NCBI GenBank assembly: GCA_002329525.1
Contig: DCTI01000002.1
Location: forward strand, 2,957-11,740
Origin: Negativicutes bacterium UBA1444
Lineage (GTDB): Bacteria; Bacillota; Negativicutes; UBA1444
Length of the DNA: 8,784 nt
Direction: 5' to 3'
Shown: one piece after another, positions 1 through 5,564 of the stretch
Position numbering within the stretch: the stretch's first letter is position 1
How the letters are laid out: each line of letters starts with the position of its first letter
The notes under the pieces: model-generated
The model's database searches: none
Told to the model about the DNA's origin: nothing
The model's input: the letters and a program-made list of their open reading frames with translations, nothing else
Translations under genes and position numbers: made by a program

Positions 1-97
1 CAAACATAGAGTCTGGATTCGCCGGAACATATCGGATTCCCCCTCCCGGATGTCTTTGCTGATAGTTTTCCCTGTCAGTGCTCGAATTCCTGCCGGT

Positions 98-126
98 TTG
101 CTTTTCGGGTTTGTTTTGGATAGAAT
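98..126 (+). promoter_or_regulatory. Possible sigma-70-type promoter of the regulator gene
   Basis: A TAGAAT hexamer at 121-126 matches the -10 consensus TATAAT at five of six positions. It lies 17 bases downstream of TTGCTT (98-103), which keeps only the TTG of a -35 box. The predicted transcript would start near 133, leaving a short leader before the ribosome binding site at 169-174. The -35 match is weak, so this is tentative. No sigma-54-type element was seen here, which would fit a housekeeping promoter for the activator gene. Confidence 0.4.
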
Positions 127-154
127 GAATTCAGGATCGTTTTGAATTCCATTC
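123..154. repeat. Imperfect inverted repeat over the regulator promoter
   Basis: GAATGAATTC (123-132) is mirrored by GAATTCCATTC (144-154), with one bulged C at 150 and an 11-base spacer. The arms overlap the 3' end of the putative -10 box and the expected transcription start. That is where an autoregulatory or repressor operator would lie. Each arm also contains a GAATTC palindrome, and a third GAATTC occurs at 84-89. The dyad is visible in the sequence; any binding function is inference. Confidence 0.4.
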
Positions 155-179
155 ATTTCCTAACGATTAGGAGGAAGAC

Positions 180-1589
180 ATGGAGAATAATCCGGCGGAA
201 TTCGTTGAAATGGTCATGGCGGCGCAACCGTGGATCAAAAGCCTGATCGAGTCGATCTATGACGGAGTGCTGATTGTGGATACGGCGGGGCAGGTCCGCT
301 ACGTGAATCAAAGCTACCTGAAAATCACCGGGCTGAACGAATCGGACATTGTCGGCCATCCACTGGCCAAGGTGCGTCCCGGCAGCGTGCTCTCCCAGAT
401 TACCAAGTCCGGCGAAGCGCGAATGGGAGTATACCGGCGGGAAGGCAACTCCGAATATGTAGTGGATATGGCACCCATCCGATATCAGGGACAAATCGTC
501 GGCGGCATCTCGACGGTGAAGGAAATCGCCAGAATTCAGGCTCTTTCCAAGGAACTGGAGAAGTATGTCAAGAAAAACCAGGAGCTGACTTCAGTCGTAA
601 GCCATATTTATCATGCCCGATACACTTTTCAGGATATCGTGGGCGCTTCGCCCGAAATTCGCAAAGCGGTCTCGTTCGCCGAGAAAATCGCCCAATGCGA
701 CGAAGATGTTCTGATTTGCGGCGAAAGCGGCACCGGCAAGGAAATGTTTGCCCAGGCCATTCATAATGGCAGTTCCCGCGCCCACATGCCGTTCGTTCCC
801 GTGAACTGCCCCACATTGCATTCGACGCTGGTCGAGAGTGAGCTGTTCGGCTATGAAAACGGCGCGTTCACCGGTGCCCGCAAAGGGGGCAAGGTCGGGC
901 TGTTTTTCGTGGCGGACAACGGGACGATCATGCTGGATGAGATCGCTGAGCTGCCTTATGATATGCAGGCCAAACTCTTGCGGGTGTTGCAGGAACGCAA
1001 AGTCCGGCGAATCGGCGAAGCTGCCGAACGGCCCCTCAATATCCGCGTGATTGCCGTAACCAACAAGAACCTGCTGGCGCTGGCCAAGGAGGGTAAGTTC
1101 CGCGAGGACTTGTATTACCGGCTGAATGCGATGACCCTGGAAGTTCCGCCGTTGAAAGCCCGCCAAGACGATCTGCATTTGTTGGCGGAACATTTCTTGA
1201 GCGAATGGTGTAAGCGAAACGGACGCTACCTTTCTTTTCATGCTTCGGCCTGGGATATGATTGACAACTATGAGTGGCCGGGCAACATTCGGGAATTGAA
1301 GCACGTGGTCGAATTTTCCGCATATCTGTGCGAGGGAGGAATCCTCCATTCCCTGCGGCTGCCGCAGCAGGCGGCGTCGACAAAATTTACGCCGGACCAT
1401 GCCGCTTCGCTTCATACCGGCAGCCTGAAACGGATTGTGGAAAACACCGAACGCGCCGTGCTCCAATCCATGCTAAAAAAATATGGCGACAGTCTGGAAT
1501 CGAAGAAACTGATCGCTGCGCAGCTGGGGATTTCGTTGGCGACCTTATATAATAAAACCAAATACTTGCTGGATAATGATCGGACTTGA
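180..1589 (+). CDS. PAS-domain sigma-54-dependent transcriptional activator (enhancer-binding protein)
   Basis: This 469-residue protein is a bacterial enhancer-binding protein that would remodel sigma-54 RNA polymerase by ATP hydrolysis. It has three parts. An N-terminal PAS sensor domain covers roughly residues 18-115 (IYDGVLIVD, VRYVNQSYLKITG). A probable coiled-coil linker follows at about 118-142. The central AAA+ domain spans about 150-385, with Walker A GESGTGKE (181-188), the sigma-54-contacting GAFTGA loop (228-233), Walker B GTIMLDE (248-254), an arginine-finger region FREDLYYRLN (308-317) and sensor II WPGNIREL (366-373). A Fis-type helix-turn-helix lies at about 441-465 (AAQLGISLATLY). 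There is no response-regulator receiver domain, so activation is probably by ligand binding to PAS rather than phosphorylation. The start has AGGAGG at 169-174, 5 bases upstream. A terminator follows, and a sigma-54 promoter for the next operon lies 130 bases past the stop. That makes the operon its likely target. The family call is firm; the ligand is unknown. Confidence 0.96.
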   Translation: MENNPAEFVEMVMAAQPWIKSLIESIYDGVLIVDTAGQVRYVNQSYLKITGLNESDIVGHPLAKVRPGSVLSQITKSGEARMGVYRREGNSEYVVDMAPIRYQGQIVGGISTVKEIARIQALSKELEKYVKKNQELTSVVSHIYHARYTFQDIVGASPEIRKAVSFAEKIAQCDEDVLICGESGTGKEMFAQAIHNGSSRAHMPFVPVNCPTLHSTLVESELFGYENGAFTGARKGGKVGLFFVADNGTIMLDEIAELPYDMQAKLLRVLQERKVRRIGEAAERPLNIRVIAVTNKNLLALAKEGKFREDLYYRLNAMTLEVPPLKARQDDLHLLAEHFLSEWCKRNGRYLSFHASAWDMIDNYEWPGNIRELKHVVEFSAYLCEGGILHSLRLPQQAASTKFTPDHAASLHTGSLKRIVENTERAVLQSMLKKYGDSLESKKLIAAQLGISLATLYNKTKYLLDNDRT

Positions 1590-1592
1590 TTC

Positions 1593-1655
1593 TTCTAATA
1601 TTTTAGAATTTGAGAGTTAATATTTTAATTGTTTAGAATAATTCTGATAATTATT
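1593..1655. promoter_or_regulatory. Candidate upstream activator sequences (A/T-rich dyad cluster)
   Basis: Several dyads are clustered here. TTCTAA-TATT-TTAGAA (1593-1608) is a perfect 6-bp inverted repeat. The core TAATATTTTA (1596-1605) recurs exactly at 1618-1627, 22 bases (about two helical turns) away. TTAGAAT recurs at 1633-1639 and forms AGAAT-A-ATTCT (1635-1645). AATAATT-CTGAT-AATTATT adds a 7-bp dyad at 1637-1655. The cluster lies about 65-130 bases upstream of the -24/-12 promoter, a normal distance for enhancer-binding-protein sites that act by DNA looping. It is much more A/T-rich than the genes on either side. The repeats are seen directly; binding by the upstream activator is inferred. 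Confidence 0.55.
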
Positions 1656-1670
1656 TCGTGAACGGAGAGA

Positions 1671-1697
1671 AAAGCGCTGGATTTCAGCGCTTTTTTT
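1671..1697 (+). terminator. Rho-independent terminator of the regulator gene
   Basis: AAAGCGCTG (1671-1679) and CAGCGCTTT (1685-1693) form a perfect 9-bp stem around a GATTT loop. The T tract runs from 1691 to 1697. It lies 82 bases after the regulator stop codon and 24 bases before the -24 element. It should therefore separate regulator transcription from the downstream operon. Confidence 0.9.
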
Positions 1698-1720
1698 AAC
1701 GGGATAATGCTATATAGAGT

Positions 1721-1736
1721 TGGCACGAATTTTGCA
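1721..1736 (+). promoter_or_regulatory. Sigma-54 (-24/-12) promoter of the CoA-transferase operon
   Basis: TGGCAC at 1721-1726, a 5-base spacer and TTGCA at 1732-1736 match the established sigma-54 consensus TGGCAC-N5-TTGCW without mismatch. The invariant GG (1722-1723) and GC (1734-1735) are correctly spaced. Counting 12 bases on from the GC gives a predicted start at about G1747. The operon's first start codon is at 1808, giving a leader of about 60 bases. An activator with the sigma-54-contacting GAFTGA loop is encoded immediately upstream, which strongly supports a working promoter. Confidence 0.93.
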
Positions 1737-1747
1737 AAGTAGTAAGG

Positions 1748-1765
1748 CGTGAGCTCACAATCACG
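1748..1765. repeat. Palindrome in the initially transcribed region of the operon
   Basis: GTGAGCTCAC (1749-1758) is a perfect 10-base palindrome. An overlapping alternative pairing joins CGTGA (1748-1752) to TCACG (1761-1765) across 8 bases. Both fall at about +2 to +19 from the predicted sigma-54 start. The element could be a 5' hairpin that stabilises the mRNA, or an operator. It is too short to exclude chance. Confidence 0.35.
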
Positions 1766-1807
1766 ATAGCATCGGTAACGACAACGCACAGGAGGGTTAT
1801 TGGGGCG

Positions 1808-3019
1808 ATGAGTTTTTTACACGCTGACGCCGGCGCACTCAAGGGAGTCAGGATTCTGGACCTGACCCGGGTATTGGCCGGACCGTTCTGCACCATGCTG
1901 CTTGCCGACATGGGGGCGGAAGTCATAAAGATCGAAGAGCCGGGAAAAGGTGACGATACCCGCACCTATCCGCCGTTTCTGGAGGGCTGCAGCGCCTATT
2001 TCTGCAACATGAACCGCAACAAAATGAGCATTACCCTGGACTTGAAAAAACCGGAAGCCAAGGCTGTTTTTAAGGAAATGGCCAAGAATGCGGACGTTGT
2101 TATTGAAAATTACAAGCCGGGTACTATGACGAAGCTGGGCCTGGACTACGAGGTCTTAAAGGAAATAAACCCCCGGCTGATTTTTGCTTCCATATCGGGA
2201 TTCGGCCAATATGGCCCGTATCGGGAACGTCCCGGCTATGACATCATCGGTCAGGCGATGGGCGGCCTGATGAGTGTTTCCGGTTGGCCGGACTCGCCGC
2301 CGACCCGGAGCGGAACCGCGATGGGCGATATTCTGGCCGGACTTAACTGCTGCATCGGCATTTTGGCGGCTATGAAAGGCCGGGAGGTAACCGGGCGCGG
2401 CCAAAGTGTGGATGTGGCCCTGGTCGACTCCGTCGTCAGCGCCATGGAAACCATCATCCAGTTGTATCTGGTGGAGAACCGGATCCCGGGGCGGATCGGC
2501 AATCGTTACGAATTCATCTATCCGTACGACACGTTCGCGGCCTCTGACGGCTGGGCCGTGATTGCCGTGGGCAACGATGCGGTCTGGAAACGGTTCTGTC
2601 AGGTCATCGGTCGGGAAGATCTGATTGATCGGCCCGAATTTCAGAAAAACCCGGACCGGGTCAAAAATAATCATGAACTGAACGCCATCGTGACGGAATG
2701 GACCCGGCAACATACCGTGGCGGAGATCGTGGAGCTGTTGTTGGCGAACAGCGTTCCCAGCGCACCGATCAATGACGTGAAGCAATTGGTGAACGACCCG
2801 CATATTGCAGGAGCGCGGGAAATGTTCGTCGACATGTTGAGCCCCAAAGGGCAGCCGATGAAGGTGGTTGCCTGCCCCATCAAGTTTTCCGATACCAAGG
2901 CAACAGTCCGGACATCCGCTCCCAACCTGGGCGAGCACACGGATGCCGTACTACAGGAACTGGCCGGGCTGGACCGGGAACAGGTCACGGCTTTACGAAA
3001 ATCAGGCGCATTAGGATAA
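1808..3019 (+). CDS. Class III (CaiB/BaiF family) CoA-transferase
   Basis: This 403-residue protein has the usual length of family III CoA-transferases, which move CoA between carboxylic acids through a covalent aspartyl intermediate. The N-terminal signature LKGVRILDLTRVLAGPF (11-27) and AEVIKIEEPGKGDDTR (37-52) are typical. So are NYKPGTMTKLGLDYEVL (101-117) and RPGYDIIGQAMGGLM (141-155). The likely catalytic Asp is D174 in SGTAMGDILAG. The C-terminal part (SVPSAPINDVKQLVNDPH, 315-332) and the APNLGEHTD end motif (371-379) complete the fold. The start at 1808 has GGAGG at 1791-1795; the 12-base spacing is somewhat long. It is the first gene after the sigma-54 promoter and lies 14 bases before the lyase-like gene. 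It probably activates an imported carboxylate as its CoA thioester. The family includes formyl-CoA, carnitine and succinate-hydroxymethylglutarate CoA-transferases; the substrate here cannot be read from sequence alone. Confidence 0.94.
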   Translation: MSFLHADAGALKGVRILDLTRVLAGPFCTMLLADMGAEVIKIEEPGKGDDTRTYPPFLEGCSAYFCNMNRNKMSITLDLKKPEAKAVFKEMAKNADVVIENYKPGTMTKLGLDYEVLKEINPRLIFASISGFGQYGPYRERPGYDIIGQAMGGLMSVSGWPDSPPTRSGTAMGDILAGLNCCIGILAAMKGREVTGRGQSVDVALVDSVVSAMETIIQLYLVENRIPGRIGNRYEFIYPYDTFAASDGWAVIAVGNDAVWKRFCQVIGREDLIDRPEFQKNPDRVKNNHELNAIVTEWTRQHTVAEIVELLLANSVPSAPINDVKQLVNDPHIAGAREMFVDMLSPKGQPMKVVACPIKFSDTKATVRTSAPNLGEHTDAVLQELAGLDREQVTALRKSGALG

Positions 3020-3033
3020 AAGGAGGAACGACA

Positions 3034-4116
3034 ATGAATTTTCCCAAAGAAGTTCGCATTGGCGACATTACCATCCGGGACGGGTTCCAACATGAAGAAC
3101 GGTTTGTTTCCACCGATGCCAAGACGTATTATGCCGAGCAGCTGATTTTGGCGGGCGTAAAACGGATTGAGCTGACGAACCTGGGCAATTCCTTCGTCAT
3201 GCCGCAGTTCAAGGACGCGGAAGAATTGCTCAAACGCGTGCGGAACAGCCGGGCTTTGGCGAAAGCCAAAATCAACTGGGACGAAATCGAACTGACGGCC
3301 GTGACGATCCGGGAAAGCGCGGTGGACCGGGCCATTGAAGCCAAAAAGAACGGCTACGGGCCGGACCGGATCCTGATGATGGTTTCCACGGACGAAGAGC
3401 ATCACTTCGCCAACTCCGGTTGCACCCTGCCGGAATATTGGAAAGAGGCGGAACGTTGCATCAAAAAAGCGACTGACGTCGGCATTAAAGTCAACGGAAC
3501 GGTGAGCACGATCTGGGGCAGCCCGATTTCCGGACCGACGGATTTGAAAAGCGCGATTACCTTCAGCAAACGCTGGCTGGACATTGGCGCAACGGATATC
3601 GAGCACGCGGATCATGACGGTTCGGCGCCGCCCGATCAGGTGTATCGCTACTATTCGATGGTGATGGATGCCATGCCGAATCCCGATCTGCATGTCGGTC
3701 ATTTCCACGTGACGCGTGGCTGGGGCCTGGCCAATGTGCTGGCGGCGCTGCAGGCAGGCATCAACATCTTCGAAAGTACCTTGGGCGGCATCGGCGGCCA
3801 GCCGGCCAACTTTGTCGACGACACGCCGGTTCCCGGCACAGGCGCCTACTATTATAAAGACCCAAATTCCGTCGGCTTGGTGAGCACGGAAGACTTGGCG
3901 GTAATGCTCGATGAGATGGGCATCAAGACGGGAATCAACGTGGACCGTATTCTGAAACTGGGCGTATTGATGGAAAAAACCATCGGCCGCCGGCTGCGGT
4001 CTTCCTCGATTCTACACGGCAGAATCCCCAAAGCGCCCAACGAGTCCTACAAACGCAAAGGCTTGAAAGAACGCAAGGAAAAACTCGGCGAAAGCATTGG
4101 ACAACTATTTCCGTAA
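3034..4116 (+). CDS. Divergent HMG-CoA-lyase-like (DRE-TIM metallolyase, PF00682-type) enzyme
   Basis: This 360-residue TIM-barrel protein belongs to the HMG-CoA lyase/isopropylmalate synthase superfamily. Visible signatures are the first-strand motif TIRDGFQHE (13-21), with R15 and metal-binding D16, then the metal ligands H223-x-H225 in GHFHVTRGWGLAN, and FESTLGGIGGQP (246-257). Family members make or break C-C bonds next to a carboxylate or CoA thioester using a divalent metal. Classical HMG-CoA lyase has a catalytic Cys in a GGCP motif; here that position is Gln (Q256). The loop from there to STED (284-287) is about 15-17 residues longer. The Asn metal ligand expected just before that segment appears to be Leu (L282). 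The C-terminus is Lys/Arg-rich (about 337-350). AAGGAGG precedes the ATG. It lies between the CoA-transferase and the transporter, which suggests it acts on the activated imported acid. The superfamily call is firm; a true HMG-CoA lyase activity is doubtful. Confidence 0.88.
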   Translation: MNFPKEVRIGDITIRDGFQHEERFVSTDAKTYYAEQLILAGVKRIELTNLGNSFVMPQFKDAEELLKRVRNSRALAKAKINWDEIELTAVTIRESAVDRAIEAKKNGYGPDRILMMVSTDEEHHFANSGCTLPEYWKEAERCIKKATDVGIKVNGTVSTIWGSPISGPTDLKSAITFSKRWLDIGATDIEHADHDGSAPPDQVYRYYSMVMDAMPNPDLHVGHFHVTRGWGLANVLAALQAGINIFESTLGGIGGQPANFVDDTPVPGTGAYYYKDPNSVGLVSTEDLAVMLDEMGIKTGINVDRILKLGVLMEKTIGRRLRSSSILHGRIPKAPNESYKRKGLKERKEKLGESIGQLFP

Positions 4117-4146
4117 GACCCTACAATAACATAAGGAGGAAAAACA

Positions 4147-5433
4147 ATGCTGTCATTTCTCGGCTTTCTTACAGTTCTGGCGTTTCTGGCAGTGATCATG
4201 AGTCGGCGCATGTCGGTGACGGCGGCCTTGATCATCGTGCCGGTGATTACCGCCGCGCTGGGCGGATTCGGGCCAAGCATGGGGAAAATGATGCTGGCGG
4301 GTTTGGTCAAAGTCGCCCCGACCGGTATTATGATCGTGTTTGCGATTTTCTACTTCGGACTCATGCTGGAAGTGGGCCTGTTCGAGCCCATGGTGAACAA
4401 ACTGGTCCGGCTGGTCAAGGGCGATCCGCTGAAGGTCGTTATCGCCACGGCGTTTCTAGCGATTTCCGTCGCTCTCGACGGCGATGGCGCCACCACCTTT
4501 ATGATCACCATTTCGGCGATGTTGCCGCTTTATGAACGGTTAAAAATGCGGCGGTTGGTATTGTCCGGCACGATCTGTCTCGCGGCGGGGGTCATGAACA
4601 TCATTCCCTGGGGCGGGCCGACCGCCCGGGCGATGACCACGTTGCACCTCAGTTCGCTGGAGTTGTTCAATCCCGTGATTCCGGCCATGTTGACCGGATT
4701 GGTCTGGGTATTCTGCGTCGCTTATTATTTTGGCTTGCAGGAACGAAAACGCTTGGGCGTGCAAAATGTCGATTACGAGCATAATCAGGAATTGTCACCG
4801 GAAGAGGCCGCCCTGCGCCGTCCCAAACTGCTCTGGTTCAACCTGATTCTGACCATCGTGTTGGTTATCGCACTGATTCAAAATCTGATGCCGCTGCCGA
4901 TCCTGTTCATGATCGCCTACGCCATCGCCCTGATTGTCAATTTTCCCAATCCCAAGGATCAGATGGCCCGAATCACGGCGCAGGGAACCAATGTCGTCTT
5001 CGTTTCCTCAATGATTTTCGCCGCAGGGATTTTCACGGGGATTCTGACCGGAACCAAAATGATCGGCGCCATGTCGCAGACCCTGGTGTCGTTGATTCCC
5101 ACCTCGTTGGGATCGTACCTGTCTTTGATCGTGGCGGTGACCAGTATGCCGTTTAGTCTGATCTTTACGCCGGATGCCTATTATTTCGGTGTGCTGCCGA
5201 TCATCAGCCAGACGGCGGCCGCTTTCGGAATCGAACCGGCGCAGATCGGCCGGGCGGCGATTCTGGGCCAGATGACGACGGGCTTCCCGCTTAGTCCGTT
5301 GACGGCATCGACGTTCATTCTGGTCGGCATGTCCGGCGTGGAATTGGGCGATCACCAGCGTTTCATTTTCAAATGGGCGTTTGGGTCGACCCTGATCATG
5401 ACAGTGATTGCCTGGGTTTCGGGCGTCATCTGA
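4147..5433 (+). CDS. CitMHS-family (citrate-metal:H+ symporter-like) carboxylate transporter
   Basis: This 428-residue polytopic membrane protein has about 10-12 hydrophobic segments and the usual length of CitMHS transporters. Those couple uptake of metal-citrate or related carboxylates to protons. Recognisable motifs are SVALDGDGATTFMI (107-120), NIIPWGGPTARA (151-162) and GFPLSPLTAST (379-389), matching the family's conserved LDGDGATT, PWGGPT and LSPLTAS elements. A hydrophilic cytoplasmic-type loop covers about 197-228. AAGGAGG lies just upstream of the ATG, 30 bases after the lyase-like gene, so it is the last gene of the operon. Clustering with a CoA-transferase and a lyase-like enzyme suggests it supplies their substrate: a di- or tricarboxylate, perhaps a citrate-like tertiary alcohol. 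The exact substrate and metal dependence are not determined by sequence. Confidence 0.92.
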   Translation: MLSFLGFLTVLAFLAVIMSRRMSVTAALIIVPVITAALGGFGPSMGKMMLAGLVKVAPTGIMIVFAIFYFGLMLEVGLFEPMVNKLVRLVKGDPLKVVIATAFLAISVALDGDGATTFMITISAMLPLYERLKMRRLVLSGTICLAAGVMNIIPWGGPTARAMTTLHLSSLELFNPVIPAMLTGLVWVFCVAYYFGLQERKRLGVQNVDYEHNQELSPEEAALRRPKLLWFNLILTIVLVIALIQNLMPLPILFMIAYAIALIVNFPNPKDQMARITAQGTNVVFVSSMIFAAGIFTGILTGTKMIGAMSQTLVSLIPTSLGSYLSLIVAVTSMPFSLIFTPDAYYFGVLPIISQTAAAFGIEPAQIGRAAILGQMTTGFPLSPLTASTFILVGMSGVELGDHQRFIFKWAFGSTLIMTVIAWVSGVI

Positions 5434-5456
5434 AACATTATTCCCGGATTCGTTGT

Positions 5457-5513
5457 AAAACAACCGGGGCCTGTGAAAACTTTCGATGAGTTTTCGCAGG
5501 CCCCGGTTGTTTT
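5457..5513. terminator. Long, probably bidirectional hairpin terminator
   Basis: The arms at 5457-5481 and 5489-5513 pair over 25 bp with a single G-U position, around the 7-base loop TTCGATG. The core is the GC-rich AACCGGGGCCTG, flanked outside by AAAA and TTTT, so U-tracts follow the stem on either strand. It sits between the end of the transporter (5433) and the end of the opposing membrane-protein gene (5565), as expected for a terminator serving convergent transcripts. Confidence 0.9.
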
Positions 5514-5564
5514 GATAGTGAAGCAATCACCGATACAGTTCTGGCGACGTTTTGGGACGATTGT

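Noticed and set aside
2..145. Short open frame entering from the left edge
   Set aside because: No ribosome binding site or recognisable protein motif is visible. It overlaps the probable promoter and dyad of the regulator, so chance openness is the simplest reading.
591..1466. Long minus-strand open frame (291 codons) inside the regulator gene
   Set aside because: It lies antisense to a gene with unmistakable AAA+ motifs, and its translation has no recognisable domain. It is a shadow of codon bias on the other strand.
2671..3708. Minus-strand open frame of 345 codons across the CoA-transferase/lyase junction
   Set aside because: It overlaps two well-supported genes and their intergenic ribosome binding site, has an improbable composition and no domain signature.
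3034..4116. Plain annotation as HMG-CoA lyase (leucine catabolism)
   Set aside because: The catalytic Cys position is Gln and no other leucine-degradation genes (such as acyl-CoA dehydrogenase or methylcrotonyl-CoA carboxylase) are present, so only the superfamily level is supported.
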